Source: Kibdelosporangium sp. MJ126-NF4
GTDB taxonomy: Bacteria > Actinomycetota > Actinomycetes > Mycobacteriales > Pseudonocardiaceae
Direction of reading: 5' to 3'
DNA length: 64,000 nucleotides
Assembly: GCF_000826545.1 (NCBI RefSeq)
Contig: NZ_CDME01000006.1
Span: 31,063 to 95,062 of the forward strand
Below, piece after piece: positions 44,638 through 54,500 of the stretch. Under the pieces are notes generated by a model. It saw nothing but the letters and a program-made list of their open reading frames with translations. It ran no database searches and had not been told where the DNA came from. A program made the translations under genes and the position numbers. The stretch's first letter is position 1. Each line of letters opens with the position of its first letter.

Positions 44638-45813
44638 GTGCGGATGCATGTGGCCTTGGTCATCGTCGGCGTCCTGCTCATGATCGGCAGTGGGGTCGTG
44701 TTCACCCAGCAGGCACGCGCACTCGTCGGCACCGTCATGGGCGCTGTCGGCTTGGCGGCGACCGTCGCGGGATGGATCCTGCTCGATGGTGGTTCGACGC
44801 TCAGCGACGCGTTCCGGACAGGTGGTCTCGCGGCCGCGGCTGTCGTGGCGTTGTACGCGCTGTGGCTCAGTGACCAGCGCCGCAAGATCGACGAGGACCG
44901 CCAGGACATCGAGCGCCGCAGGCACGACCTCGAGGACCAGCGGCACACCGTCGAGCAGGCCCGCCAGCAGATGGAGACGCAGCGGATCCAGCACGAGCGC
45001 GAGCGATCGACCGACGAGCGGTTCGCCAGGTCCATCGAGCTGCTGGGCAACGAGGCCGACCAGGTCAGGGTCGGCGCGATGCACGCGCTGGCCGGGCTGG
45101 CCCGCAGCCGCCCCGAGTACACGCAGACCGTGCTCGACGTGCTGTGCGCGTACCTGCGCAGGCCGTTCGACCACGCGCACTACGCCCGGCTGCGTGGCGC
45201 CGACGAGATCGTCGAGGAGTCGGTGGACGCCGACCGCGAGCGCCAGGTCAGGCTGACCGCGCAGCGACTGATCGGTGAGCTGCTGCCGGAGAGCGGCGAC
45301 GGCCGGGCGCCCACGTACGACCTGGACCTGACCGGGGCGACGCTGGAGTACTTCGACATCTCCGAGCGGGTGGTCGGCCAGCTGACCGCACGGTCGGTGA
45401 ACCTGTATGAGGCCAATGCATTCGGCAACATGGAGATTTTCGGCGACGCGTGGTTCACCGCGGCGCACAGCTGGGGCAAGTTCATCGCGCCGGGCACCAC
45501 GTTCCACAAGCGCGCCTGGTTCGCCAACTTCGAGGCCGACCAGCTCGTCGACCTCAAGCAATCCAAGTTCGACGGCGTGACCAAGCTGGCGCAGGCGACC
45601 TTCGACGGCAAGGTCGTGTTGCGCGGCAGCAAGTTCGCGCAGCCGATCGACTTCAACCACAGCACGTTCCGCGGCGGCATCGACATGTCAGCCGCGGTCG
45701 CCGCGTCCGCCGAGACCTACGGCATGACAGTGTCGCTGGAGATGAAGAACGAGCTGCCCGACGGGTGGATCGTCGACCATAAGGACGACGGGACGGGCTT
45801 GGTCCGCACCTGA
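44638..45813 (+). CDS. Membrane-anchored coiled-coil protein with pentapeptide-like C-terminus
   Basis: A 391-residue protein. Three hydrophobic segments in the first ~80 residues anchor it. A charged coiled coil (QRRKIDEDRQDIERRRHDLEDQ through QRIQHERERSTDERF) follows. A conserved region (FARSIELLGNEADQVRVGAMHALAGLARSRPEYTQTVLDVLCAYLRRPF) is of the kind seen in actinobacterial pentapeptide-repeat proteins. The C-terminus has degenerate pentapeptide-like strands (LDLTGATLEYFDIS, SVNLYEANAFGNMEIFGDAWF, KQSKFDGVTKLAQATFDGKVVLRGSKF). Likely a membrane scaffold; function unknown. GTG 44638 or ATG 44644 could start it. Repeat R3 begins just after its stop. Confidence 0.75.
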   Translation: MRMHVALVIVGVLLMIGSGVVFTQQARALVGTVMGAVGLAATVAGWILLDGGSTLSDAFRTGGLAAAAVVALYALWLSDQRRKIDEDRQDIERRRHDLEDQRHTVEQARQQMETQRIQHERERSTDERFARSIELLGNEADQVRVGAMHALAGLARSRPEYTQTVLDVLCAYLRRPFDHAHYARLRGADEIVEESVDADRERQVRLTAQRLIGELLPESGDGRAPTYDLDLTGATLEYFDISERVVGQLTARSVNLYEANAFGNMEIFGDAWFTAAHSWGKFIAPGTTFHKRAWFANFEADQLVDLKQSKFDGVTKLAQATFDGKVVLRGSKFAQPIDFNHSTFRGGIDMSAAVAASAETYGMTVSLEMKNELPDGWIVDHKDDGTGLVRT

Positions 45814-45951
45814 CCCGGCGAGCCGATGGAACCATTGTCAAACGCAGTTGTCCACAACTCGCTGGTAGCCCTTTGACCAGGCGTTATTGGCGGTAGACTG
45901 GAGCAGGGACGCCCCCCGGGTTGGGTGGGGGGACTGTCTTGTGGGTGTGGG

Positions 45952-45975
45952 GGCAGGGTTCCGTCAAAGTCGGGC
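45952..45975 (+). repeat. Left arm of 24-bp inverted repeat bounding R3
   Basis: Starts GGCAGGGTTCCGTCAAAG and is the exact reverse complement of 48514-48537. The two arms bound a ~1.0-kb element once the 1,565-bp IS and one copy of its 12-bp target are removed. Confidence 0.8.
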
Positions 45976-46649
45976 TTTGCGCGCAAAGCAAGCGCAAGAG
46001 AGCAAGCGCGCAAGCGCGCAAGCGCAAGACGGCAAGCGCGTAAGCGGCCTTGCGCGAAAGCGGGCAAGCGGGCGAGAGGTCTTGTGCCCGGGAGGTCTTG
46101 CGCGCGAGCGCATGAGGGTGGTTCGTGGTTGGTTTCCTCCCGTATGGCCTGGGCGCAGCCATACCATGGCGTGTCGGGAGGTCGGCCTACGCGACTGGCG
46201 TGCGCGGCGCGAGGCGGTACCGATCTCCCGGCACGTCGTGGTTTCCTCTGGCAGGCCGTACGGGAGGGGACCGACCACGCCTCTCTACCACTGGACCCGG
46301 GAAGTCACGTGAGCAGAGCCAACCGGGTGGACAGACCACGGGTTGGTTTCCCTCTCGGCGGCCTGCCGTCCGGCGAGGACACGCTCTTCGAGCCACCAGT
46401 GAACTCGAGCGTCGGGAACAAGCTCGACACGGTGGGCATCACAGGCTCGTCCCTGAGGCGGGCTTTTGGCGGTAACAGCACACAGAGTGGCGGCGGCACA
46501 CACGCGATGGCCGCGCTCACGTGTCAGCAGGGGAAAGACAAAAAGAAAAAGATGCCTCGCCGGCGGGCAGGCCTCCAAGAGGGGACACAAACAGAGCTTC
46601 GTTTCTCGCCCCGGTTCGCTCAGCCCACGTGGCTTCCTGGGTCTAGTGG

Positions 46650-46661
46650 GGGGCGCGGGGC
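46650..46661. repeat. Left 12-bp target-site duplication of IS4 element
   Basis: GGGGCGCGGGGC directly abuts the left end of the IS and is repeated exactly at 48227-48238 on the other side. IS4-family elements commonly make duplications of about this size. Confidence 0.92.
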
Positions 46662-48226
46662 AATGCCACTTAGCTTAAGTTGATCATGGTGTGGTGGCGT
46701 GTCGTTGGGTGTGGTGGGGTGGCTGGTCTGGATGATCGGGTGTTGTGGCACGGAATGGTGTGGTGGCGGGTGGTTCGTTGACCGACTGGGTTTCGATCGG
46801 TGTGCTGACCGGGTCGGTGCCGCGGGACGTGGTCGATGAGGCGGTCGCCGCGGCGGGGAAGCAGGCCCGGCGTTCGGGTGGGAAGCTGCCGCCGCATGTG
46901 GTGGTGTATTTCGTGATGGCGATGGCGTTGTTCGCTGATGATGATTATGAGGAGATCGCGGTCCGGTTGTCGGAGACGTTGGCGGGGTGGGGGTGTTGGG
47001 ACGAGGTGTGGTCGCCGCCGAGTTCGGGTGGGATCGCCCAGGCGCGGGCCCGGTTGGGGGCGGAGCCGGTGCGGGCGTTGTTCGAGGCGGTGGCCGTCCC
47101 GGTGGCGGGGGAGTTGACGCGGGGTGCGTGGCTGGGGCCGTGGCGGTTGATGGCGATCGATGGGTTTGAGTGGGACGCGCCGGATACCGAGGAGAATGTC
47201 GCGGAGTTCGGGTACGGCGGTTCGGTGGAGCATGGAACGCCGTTTCCCAAGGTGCGGGTGGTCACGATCTCCGAGTGCGGGTCGCATGCGGTGGTGGCCG
47301 CGGCGATGGCTGGTACGTCGGTCGGGGAGCAGGTGCTGGCCCGGGAGTTGTGGCCGCGGGTGGAATCGGACTGGTTGCTGATCGCGGATCGTAACTTCTT
47401 GGGTTGGGCGGATTGGCGTGCCGCCTCGGCGGGGGGTGCGCAGTTGTTGTGGCGGGCCAGGTCCAATCAGCGGCTGCCGGTGCTCGAGGTGTTGCCTGAC
47501 GGGTCCTATCGGTCGATCATGTTCAGTTCGGCCACTCACAATCAGGGGGTGCGGGCCCGGTTGACCGACGCGGCTGGTCGTGGTGAACCGCTCGATCCTC
47601 GCAGGGTCACCGAGGTCCGGGTCGTGGAATACACAGTGGACGACCGCGTGGTGGATGCTGATGGCGAGCCGGAGACGGTCCGACTGGTCACCACGATCAC
47701 CGACCCGGCCGCCGCGCCGGCGCCACTGCTCGCGCGGGCCTATCACCAGCGGTGGGAACACGAGACCGGCAACAAGCAGCTCAAGACCCATCTCCGCGGC
47801 CCCGGCCGGGTGCTGCGATCGAAAAGCCCGGACATGGTCCGCCAGGAGATCTACGGCTACCTGCTCACCCACTACGCGCTCAGCGCCCTGATCTGCCACG
47901 CCGCCACCGAGGCCGATATCGACCCTGACCGGGTCAAGTTCCTGCGCACCGTGCGGATCGCCCGCCGCCGGGTCGATGACCCGGCGGCGTTTTCCCCCTG
48001 AACACGCACACCACCTCCGCGCGGTGGTGATGACCGACATCACCACCCACCGCAACCTCAACCCGCCCCGACGCCACCGCACCTATCCCCGCGTGGTCAA
48101 ACGCACCCGCCATGCCCAATACAGAGCCAAACGCGCCACCGACACACCCACCCGACACACCGGGCCACCCACCATCACACTCATCGACAAACACCACAAC
48201 ATGATCAACTTAAGCTAAGTGGCATT
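46662..48226 (+). mobile_element. Complete IS4-family insertion sequence (1,565 bp)
   Basis: The ends are perfect 27-bp inverted repeats (first 20 bases AATGCCACTTAGCTTAAGTT), with similarity continuing for about 8 more bases. A 12-bp direct target duplication flanks the element. The single gene inside encodes an IS4-type DDE transposase. The element has landed in repeat R3: joining the flanks after removing one target copy restores a sequence matching the uninterrupted repeats at 13548-13600 (reverse complement) and 39258-39310. Sharp ends and an intact duplication indicate a fairly recent insertion. Confidence 0.95.
46745..48218 (+). CDS. IS4-family transposase, requires +1 frameshift for its C-terminus
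   Basis: The first frame (46745-48001, 418 codons) has the IS4 N-terminal domain and the full DDE core: Asp139 in MAIDGFEWD, Asp215 in LIADRNF and Glu340 within the signature Y333-R336-E340-K347 (YHQRWEHETGNKQLK). It stops at TGA 47999-48001 after TTT-TCC-CCC. The typical C-terminal tail of this transposase group (RRHRTYPRVVKRTRHAQYRAKR, then GPPTITL) continues in the +1 frame to TAA 48216-48218. A +1 slip on CCC-TGA would join them into ~491 residues. This may be programmed recoding or a recent indel in the T4C5 run. GTG 46745 is the longest start. Confidence 0.85.
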
Positions 48227-48238
48227 GGGGCGCGGGGC
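48227..48238. repeat. Right 12-bp target-site duplication of IS4 element
   Basis: Exact copy of 46650-46661 (GGGGCGCGGGGC) immediately after the right terminal inverted repeat. Confidence 0.92.
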
Positions 48239-48563
48239 GCCCCTCCCGGATGTCCTGCCGGAGGAAACCACGGCGTGCCGGGAGATCGGTACCGCCTGCG
48301 CCGTGGGTCGGTTTGCGTAGGCCGACCTCCCGACACGCCATGGTATGGCTACGCCCAGGCCATACGGGAGGGACACCCCACGAACCACACCCCTGCGCTG
48401 GCGCGCACACCACACACCCTGCGCTCTTGCGCTCCTACGCGCGACAGCCGTCTTCCAGCCAGAACCCGCGACACCACCCCAACCACAACCGGCACCCACA
48501 CGATTAGCCGACCGCCCGACTTTGACGGAACCCTGCCAGGTTGAGTGGGGACTGTTCTGGGGG
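48227..48563 (+). repeat. Structured repeat R3, right part
   Basis: Continuation of R3 after the IS. It contains the second hairpin A (48236-48378, outer arms GGGGCGCCCCTCCCGGATG-type and CCATACGGGAGGGACACCCC) and the right half of the 24-bp inverted repeat (48514-48537). A final segment, GGTTGAGTGGGGACTGTTCT, repeats in direct orientation the GGTTGGGTGGGG...ACTGT of module T at the left. It ends shortly before the stop codon of the GMC oxidoreductase gene. No gene is present. Confidence 0.83.
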
Positions 48564-48580
48564 TTGCGTGGAGGGAGTTC

Positions 48581-50146
48581 TCACGCGTTCCTGATCAGGT
48601 CGGCTGCCTTCTCGCCGACCATGATCGACGGCGCGTTGGTGTTGCCGCGGGGCACCATCGGCATCACGGACGCGTCCACGACACGCAGTCCTTCGACGCC
48701 GTTGACCTTCAGCGCCGGGTCGACGACCGTGCCGATCGAGCAGGTGCCGACCGGGTGGTACAGGGTCTGGGTGATCTCGCGGACGAAGTCGGCCAGTTCG
48801 GCGTCGGTCCTGGGCAGCGACGGCGGGATGTGCGGGCCGCTCAGGTAGCGCGCGATCGCCGGGCGTTCGCAGATCTCCTGCTGCATCCGCAGTCCGGCGA
48901 CCATCACGTCCATGTCCGACGGGTCGGCGTAGTAGGCCGGGTCGATCAGTGGCCGCCACTGCGGGTTGTTCGAGCGCAATCGCAGGCGACCACGGCTCTT
49001 TGGCGCGACGTGCACGGCCGCTGCGGTGAACCCGCGCACGGTCGGCTCGTGCATTCCGTTGTCGTGGAACACGGTTGGCGCGACGATGAGCTGCATGTCC
49101 GGCGCGGGCAGGTTGTTGGCCGTCGGGATGAAGCCGCCCGCCTCGGCGATGTTGGACGACAGCGGGCCACGCCCGGCCAGCTGCCACTGCATCAGTCGCC
49201 GCGGGTTGACGTAGTCGACCAGGTCCGTCGTCTTGTGCGTGGCGTAGATGATCCCGGCGGCCGGGTGGTCGTGCAGGTTCTCGCCGACCGCGTCGATGCC
49301 CGCGACGACGTCGATGTCCAGTTCCCGCAGGTGTTCCGCCGGGCCGATGCCGGACAGCATCAGCAGTTGCGGCGAGTTGATCGCGCCACCGGACAGCAGC
49401 ACCTCGCGGTCGACGTACGTCGTGCGGACGTCACCGTTGTGCGCGTACTCGACACCGACCGCCTTGCCCGACTCGATCACGACCCGCGTGGCCAGCGCGT
49501 TCGTCCGGACGGTCAGGTTCGACCTGACCAGCGCGGGCCGCAGGTAGGCGTCCGCCGTCGACCAGCGACGGCCGTTGTGGCACGTCACCTGGTACAGACC
49601 GGCGCCTTCCTGGTCGGCTCCGTTGAAGTCGTCGGTCGGCTTCATGCCCCACGCGACCGCGGCCTGGACCCAGGCGCTGGACAGTTCGTGCGTGTAGCGG
49701 CGGTCTTCGACGAACAACGGTCCTTCGCTGCCGTGCCACGGCCCGCCGAGACGCGTGTTGCGTTCCGCGCGTACGAAGTACGGCAACACGTCGTCCCAGC
49801 CCCAGCCGGTCGCGCCGTGCTCGTCGCGCCAGGCGTCGTAGTCGGCGTGGTTGCCGCGGATGTAGATCATCGCGTTCATCGACGAGCAGCCGCCGAGAGC
49901 TTTCATCCGCGGCCAGTACGCCGTGCGGTCGCCCATGTGCTTCTGTTCGACCGTCTCGTAGTTCCAGTCCCACTTGGTCTTGAACAGGTTCGCGAACGCG
50001 GCGGGGATGTGGATCTCGTCCGCGGTGTCGTCGCCGCCCGCTTCGAGCAGCAGCACCCGGACGTCCTGGTCCTCGGTCAGCCGATTGGCCAGCACACATC
50101 CCGCGCTGCCGGCGCCTACCACGATGTAGTCGAAAGTCTCGCGCAT
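48581..50146 (-). CDS. GMC-family FAD-dependent oxidoreductase (choline dehydrogenase-like)
   Basis: A 521-residue flavoenzyme. The FAD-binding N-terminus is DYIVVGAGSAGCVLANRL. GMC signature 1 is in WPRMKALGGCSSMNAMIYIRG and signature 2 in GAINSPQLLMLSGIGP. The active-site His is in LYHPVGTCSIG and the Asn in GNTNAPSIMVGEKAA. Length and motifs match choline/alcohol dehydrogenases of the BetA-like group; the substrate is not deducible. ATG 50146 is preferred over GTG 50167, which would overlap the epimerase gene. The epimerase gene upstream ends 17 bases before the start, so the two form a likely operon. Confidence 0.93.
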   Translation of the reverse strand: MRETFDYIVVGAGSAGCVLANRLTEDQDVRVLLLEAGGDDTADEIHIPAAFANLFKTKWDWNYETVEQKHMGDRTAYWPRMKALGGCSSMNAMIYIRGNHADYDAWRDEHGATGWGWDDVLPYFVRAERNTRLGGPWHGSEGPLFVEDRRYTHELSSAWVQAAVAWGMKPTDDFNGADQEGAGLYQVTCHNGRRWSTADAYLRPALVRSNLTVRTNALATRVVIESGKAVGVEYAHNGDVRTTYVDREVLLSGGAINSPQLLMLSGIGPAEHLRELDIDVVAGIDAVGENLHDHPAAGIIYATHKTTDLVDYVNPRRLMQWQLAGRGPLSSNIAEAGGFIPTANNLPAPDMQLIVAPTVFHDNGMHEPTVRGFTAAAVHVAPKSRGRLRLRSNNPQWRPLIDPAYYADPSDMDVMVAGLRMQQEICERPAIARYLSGPHIPPSLPRTDAELADFVREITQTLYHPVGTCSIGTVVDPALKVNGVEGLRVVDASVMPMVPRGNTNAPSIMVGEKAADLIRNA

Positions 50147-50163
50147 GCTGTGGATCCTGCCAC

Positions 50164-51129
50164 TCACCGCACGTCGAGAATGTGACGTTCCTCCCCACGG
50201 GTGAGGCCCGCCCTGCGGACACGGTCCAGCCCCAGCTCACGCTCGCGCTCCAGCGCGTTCAGCGCGGCCTCTTCGAGCGAACGGAACTCCAGTCCGGTGT
50301 CGATCGCGGGCCGCACATCCCAGTTCGCGCCCTCGACCGACTCGCCGGGCACCCACAGCGGCAACGACCGCGGCCCGTACCACGGCTGGACCTCCAGTTC
50401 CAGCAGCCGCTGTTCGCTCACCGGTACGAGTTCGACGTCCCCGCCCGCGACGGCCTGGATCCGGGCGAGCAGTTCGCCGAACGGGATCGGCAGACCGGCG
50501 GCGTTGAACGTGCCGCCAACACGACGTTCGACGCCGTCGACGATCCAGTCCGTCAGGTCCTCGACATCCACGTGGTGCGTGGCCTGGTCCGGCGCGTCCG
50601 GCACCACCACCTGCCCGGCACCGGACAGCCGGGCGGGCCAGTAGCCGAAGCGGTCGGCCACGTCACGGCGGCCGGTGATGTGACCGGCTCGGATGATGAA
50701 CGCGTTCTCGCCCCAGACCTCCCGCACCGCGTTCTCGCTGGCCACCTTGATGCCCCCGTACTTGTCGGGGGTCTGCATCGAGCCGTGCTCCATGATCGGG
50801 TCGAAGACCGGATCATCCACGCCGCCGGTGCGGAACTCGCGGTAGGCGCTGATCGACGAGACGAACGTCCAGTGCCCGGCATCGATCTGGTCGAGGGCGC
50901 GGCGAACGTGCGGGTAGGAGATTTTCGCCACGTCGACCACGGCGTCGAAACGCTCGCCGCGCAGCGGCGCGAGCCCGTCCGGATCGTCCCGGTCCAGCTT
51001 GATCAACGGGGCCGGTGCACCGTTCGCACTACCCCTGGCCGCGCAGGTCACGTCGTGCCCACGCCGGACGGCTTCGGCCGCGATCGTGTAGCCGAGGAAC
51101 TCCGTCCCACCGAGAACGAGAAGTCGCAT
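50164..51129 (-). CDS. NAD-dependent epimerase/dehydratase
   Basis: A 321-residue extended short-chain dehydrogenase-like protein with the Rossmann motif LLVLGGTEFLGYTIAAEAVRRGHDV, FVSSISAY and YGGIKVASENAV (Tyr-x-x-x-Lys). It resembles the group of chloroplast-stem-loop/isoflavone-reductase-like epimerases common in actinobacteria. ATG 51129 has GAGG 9 bases upstream; the earlier in-frame ATG 51138 directly abuts that site and is unlikely. Probably cotranscribed with the GMC oxidoreductase. Confidence 0.88.
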   Translation of the reverse strand: MRLLVLGGTEFLGYTIAAEAVRRGHDVTCAARGSANGAPAPLIKLDRDDPDGLAPLRGERFDAVVDVAKISYPHVRRALDQIDAGHWTFVSSISAYREFRTGGVDDPVFDPIMEHGSMQTPDKYGGIKVASENAVREVWGENAFIIRAGHITGRRDVADRFGYWPARLSGAGQVVVPDAPDQATHHVDVEDLTDWIVDGVERRVGGTFNAAGLPIPFGELLARIQAVAGGDVELVPVSEQRLLELEVQPWYGPRSLPLWVPGESVEGANWDVRPAIDTGLEFRSLEEAALNALERERELGLDRVRRAGLTRGEERHILDVR

Positions 51130-51261
51130 GTCATCCATCCTCGTTGTGACTGCGCTCGCTTCGCCAGCCTGCTCGCGCAGAGCGAAACTCCCAGGTCAGG
51201 TACTCTTCCCAAGTCCATCGTGACCCGCTGTGATGTTTCTTGACAATGGGAGCTAACGACC

Positions 51262-51501
51262 GTGGCCCGTGTCGTCGTCGACGTAATGCCCAAGCCGGAG
51301 ATTCTCGACCCACAGGGACAGGCGGTGGCCAAAGCACTGCCCCGCCTGGGATTCCAGGGTGTGACCGAGGTTCGCCAAGGCAAGCGCTTCGAGCTGGAGG
51401 TGGACGACTCGATCGACGACGAGACGCTCACCAAGATCGCCGCCGATCTGCTCGCCAACACCGTGATCGAGGACTTCACCGTGCGGAGGATCGACGGATG
51501 A
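51262..51501 (+). CDS. purS: Phosphoribosylformylglycinamidine synthase subunit PurS
   Basis: A 79-residue small subunit that bridges PurL and PurQ in FGAM synthetase. The sequence [31 protein letters not shown] and the end [10 protein letters not shown] are typical. GTG 51262 starts the gene; the stop overlaps purQ (ATGA). First gene of purSQL, divergent from the epimerase gene over 132 bases. Confidence 0.95.
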   Translation: MARVVVDVMPKPEILDPQGQAVAKALPRLGFQGVTEVRQGKRFELEVDDSIDDETLTKIAADLLANTVIEDFTVRRIDG

Positions 51502-52175
51502 CCGCCAAGATCGGTGTCATCACGTTCCCCGGCACACTCGACGACCAGGACGCGGCCCGCGCCGCGAAGTACGCGGGCGCCGAGGCCGTGCCGCTCTGGC
51601 ACGCCGACGCCGACCTGCGCGGAGTGGACGCGGTGATCGTCCCCGGTGGTTTCTCCTACGGCGACTACCTGCGCTGCGGCGCTATCGCCCGGTTCGCCCC
51701 CGTGATGGGCCCGGTGATCGAGGCCGCCGCGAAGGGCATGCCGATACTGGGGATCTGCAACGGTTTCCAGATCCTGTGCGAGGCCGGGCTGCTGCCCGGC
51801 GCGCTGGTGCGCAACTCCGAGCTGCACTTCGTCTGCCGTGACCAGTGGCTGAAGGTGGAGAACACCTCGACCGCGTGGAGCACCCGGTACGACAAGGGTG
51901 CGGAGATCCTGATCCCGCTGAAGTCCGGCGAGGGCGGCTACGTCGCCGAGCGTGAGACCCTGGCCGAGCTGGAAGGCGAGGGCCGGGTGGTGTTCCGGTA
52001 CGTCGGCGGCAACCCGAACGGGTCGCTCAACGACATCGCCGGGATCACCGACGCGCGCGGCCGAGTGGTCGGCCTGATGCCGCACCCCGAGCACGCCATC
52101 GACGCGCTGACCGGACCGTCCGACGACGGGCTGGGCATGTTCTTTTCCGCCATCGACGCACTGGTGAAAGCATGA
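51498..52175 (+). CDS. purQ: Phosphoribosylformylglycinamidine synthase subunit PurQ (glutaminase)
   Basis: A 225-residue class I glutamine amidotransferase supplying ammonia to PurL. Nucleophile Cys lies in [11 protein letters not shown] and the catalytic His/Glu in [10 protein letters not shown], with [17 protein letters not shown] forming the oxyanion side. Four-base overlaps with purS and purL on either side indicate stoichiometric coupled translation. Confidence 0.96.
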   Translation: MTAKIGVITFPGTLDDQDAARAAKYAGAEAVPLWHADADLRGVDAVIVPGGFSYGDYLRCGAIARFAPVMGPVIEAAAKGMPILGICNGFQILCEAGLLPGALVRNSELHFVCRDQWLKVENTSTAWSTRYDKGAEILIPLKSGEGGYVAERETLAELEGEGRVVFRYVGGNPNGSLNDIAGITDARGRVVGLMPHPEHAIDALTGPSDDGLGMFFSAIDALVKA

Positions 52176-54457
52176 CAGCCGACAAGGCAGACAACACAGA
52201 CACTGTCAAGCACGCGGAAGCCACTCCGGAGACGGCGCAGCCGTTCCGTGAGCTGGGCCTGAAAGACGACGAGTACCAGCGGATCCGCCAGATCCTCGGC
52301 CGCCGGCCGACCGACGCCGAGCTGGCGATGTACTCGGTGATGTGGAGCGAGCACTGCTCCTACAAGTCCTCCAAGACGCACCTGGCCTACTTCGGCAAGA
52401 CCACCACCGAGCAGATGCGCTCGAAGATGCTCGCCGGGATCGGCGAGAACGCCGGTGTGGTGGACATCGGCGACGGCTGGGCGGTCACCTTCAAGGTGGA
52501 GAGCCACAACCACCCGTCCTATGTGGAGCCTTACCAGGGCGCCGCGACGGGTGTCGGCGGGATCGTGCGCGACATCATGGCGATGGGCGCGCGGCCGCTG
52601 GCCGTGATGGACTCGCTGCGCTTCGGCCCGGCCGACGCCCCGGACACCCGCCGGGTGCTGCCGGGTGTGGTGGCCGGTGTCGGCGGGTACGGCAACTGCC
52701 TCGGCCTGCCCAACATCGGCGGCGAGGTCGTGTTCGACCAGACCTACCTGGGCAACCCGCTGGTCAACGCCCTGTGCGTGGGCGCGATGCGCGTGGAGGA
52801 CCTGCACCTGGCGCACGCGTCGGGGACCGGCAACAAGATCATCCTGTTCGGGGCGCGGACCGGCCTTGACGGCATCGGCGGTGTGTCGGTGCTGGCGTCG
52901 GACACGTTCTCCGGCGACGAGACCACGGCTGGGCGCAAGAAGCTGCCGTCGGTGCAGGTCGGCGACCCGTTCACGGAGAAGGTGCTGATCGAGTGCTGCC
53001 TCGAGCTGTTCCGCGAGGGCATCGTGGTCGGCATCCAGGACCTCGGCGGTGCCGGGCTGTCGTGTGCGACTTCTGAGCTCGCGAGCGCGGGCGACGGCGG
53101 GATGCACGTGAACCTTGACCAGGTTCCGTTGCGTGCCAAGGGGATGACTCCGGCCGAGATCCTGTCGAGCGAGTCGCAGGAGCGGATGTGCGCGGTTGTC
53201 AAACCATCCGATGTGGACGCCTTCATGAAGGTGTGCGCCAAGTGGGACGTGACCGCGACCGAGATCGGTGAGGTGACCGACACGGGTCGGCTCGTGATCA
53301 CGTGGCACGACGAGGTCGTCGTGGATGTCCCGCCACGCACGGTCGCCCACGAGGGCCCGGTCTACCAGCGGCCCGTGCAGCGACCGGTCGAGCAGGACTC
53401 GCTGCAGCAGCCGCTCGACCTGGCCCGTCCGTCTACTTCGGACCTTCGGGACCTGGTGCTGCGGATGGCGGGCTCGCACAACCTCTCCTCGCGCGGCTGG
53501 GTCACCGACCAGTACGACAGGTACGTGCGCGGCGGAACCGTGCTGTCGCAGCCGTCGGACTCCGGCATGATCCGGATCGACGAGGCAAGCGGCCGCGGTG
53601 TCGCGCTGTCGGTGGACTGCAACGGCCGCTACTGCAAGCTGGACCCGTACACCGGGGCCCAGCTCGCGCTGGCCGAGGCGTACCGGAACGTGGCCGTCAG
53701 CGGCGCGACCCCGGTGGCCGTGACGAACTGTCTGAATTTCGGCTCACCGGAAGATCCCGGTGTGATGTGGCAGTTCGAGCAGGCCGTGCGCGGCCTCGCG
53801 GACGGCTGTGTCGAGCTGGGCATCCCGGTGACCGGCGGAAACGTCAGCTTCTACAACCAGACCGGCTCGACCGCGATCCTGCCGACCCCGGTGGTCGGCG
53901 TGCTCGGCGTGATCGACGACGTCCGCCGCCGCATCCCGACTGGCATCGGCGCCGAAGCGGGCGAGACGTTGCTGCTGCTGGGAACCACGTCCGACGAGTT
54001 CGGCGGCTCGGAGTGGGCGCACGTCGTGCACGGGTCGCTGAGCGGCCTACCGCCCCGCGTGGATCTGAAGCACGAGATGCTGCTCGCCGACATCCTGCGC
54101 GCGGGCTCCCGTGACGGCATGATCTCGGCTGCTCACGACCTGGCCGAGGGCGGTCTCGCGCAGGCGATCGTGGAGGCGTGCCTGATCGGCCAGACCGGTG
54201 CGCGGATCTTCCTCTCCGATGATCAGGATCCGTTCACGCAGCTGTTCTCGGAGTCGGCGGGCCGTGTGATCGTGGCCGTGCCGCGGACCGAGGAGCTGCG
54301 GTTCACCGACATGCTCACGGCCCGCTCGATGCCGTGGCGCAAGCTCGGCGTCGTCGACCCGGAGTCCCAGGCACTGGAGATCCAGGACGTCGCCACGTTC
54401 TCGGTGGAAGAGCTGAGCAACGCCTGGCAGGGCACACTCCCAGCCCTGTTCCACTGA
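52172..54457 (+). CDS. purL: Phosphoribosylformylglycinamidine synthase subunit PurL
   Basis: The small-type PurL, 761 residues, which together with PurS and PurQ converts FGAR to FGAM. Catalytic-His region [53 protein letters not shown] and the second-half repeat GNVSFYNQT / [16 protein letters not shown] are all present. The start at ATG 52172 overlaps purQ. The N-terminal ~25 residues are low complexity. It is followed by a strong hairpin. Confidence 0.96.
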   Translation: MTADKADNTDTVKHAEATPETAQPFRELGLKDDEYQRIRQILGRRPTDAELAMYSVMWSEHCSYKSSKTHLAYFGKTTTEQMRSKMLAGIGENAGVVDIGDGWAVTFKVESHNHPSYVEPYQGAATGVGGIVRDIMAMGARPLAVMDSLRFGPADAPDTRRVLPGVVAGVGGYGNCLGLPNIGGEVVFDQTYLGNPLVNALCVGAMRVEDLHLAHASGTGNKIILFGARTGLDGIGGVSVLASDTFSGDETTAGRKKLPSVQVGDPFTEKVLIECCLELFREGIVVGIQDLGGAGLSCATSELASAGDGGMHVNLDQVPLRAKGMTPAEILSSESQERMCAVVKPSDVDAFMKVCAKWDVTATEIGEVTDTGRLVITWHDEVVVDVPPRTVAHEGPVYQRPVQRPVEQDSLQQPLDLARPSTSDLRDLVLRMAGSHNLSSRGWVTDQYDRYVRGGTVLSQPSDSGMIRIDEASGRGVALSVDCNGRYCKLDPYTGAQLALAEAYRNVAVSGATPVAVTNCLNFGSPEDPGVMWQFEQAVRGLADGCVELGIPVTGGNVSFYNQTGSTAILPTPVVGVLGVIDDVRRRIPTGIGAEAGETLLLLGTTSDEFGGSEWAHVVHGSLSGLPPRVDLKHEMLLADILRAGSRDGMISAAHDLAEGGLAQAIVEACLIGQTGARIFLSDDQDPFTQLFSESAGRVIVAVPRTEELRFTDMLTARSMPWRKLGVVDPESQALEIQDVATFSVEELSNAWQGTLPALFH

Positions 54458-54465
54458 GATCAAGT

Positions 54466-54499
54466 GGTGGGTTGTCGCGCTGCGGTGCGACAACCCACC
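54466..54499. terminator. Bidirectional terminator after purL
   Basis: Perfect 13-bp arms (GGTGGGTTGTCGC and its complement) with an 8-base loop, 9 bases after the purL stop and 2 bases before the convergent hicA stop. Confidence 0.82.
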
Positions 54500-54500
54500 G

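Larger units (their letters stand above)
45826..46661 (+). repeat. Structured repeat R3, left part
   Basis: Left portion of the third repeat copy, cut by the IS element at 46662. Module T with TTGTCCACA (45848-45856) and TTGACC-N15-TAGACT (45873-45899) is first. The next block is one half of a perfect 24-bp inverted repeat (45952-45975, partner at 48514-48537). A GCAAGCGC-rich stretch (45980-46070) follows, then hairpin A (46128-46270). Last are two arms of hairpin B (46349-46378 and 46553-46585) which enclose ~170 bases not found in the other copies. All overlapping open frames here are products of repeat composition. Confidence 0.85.

Noticed and set aside
46670..48082. 470-codon minus-strand frame in the IS element
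   Set aside because: Antisense to the transposase and rich in His/Arg/Pro. The plus-strand transposase has all catalytic motifs.
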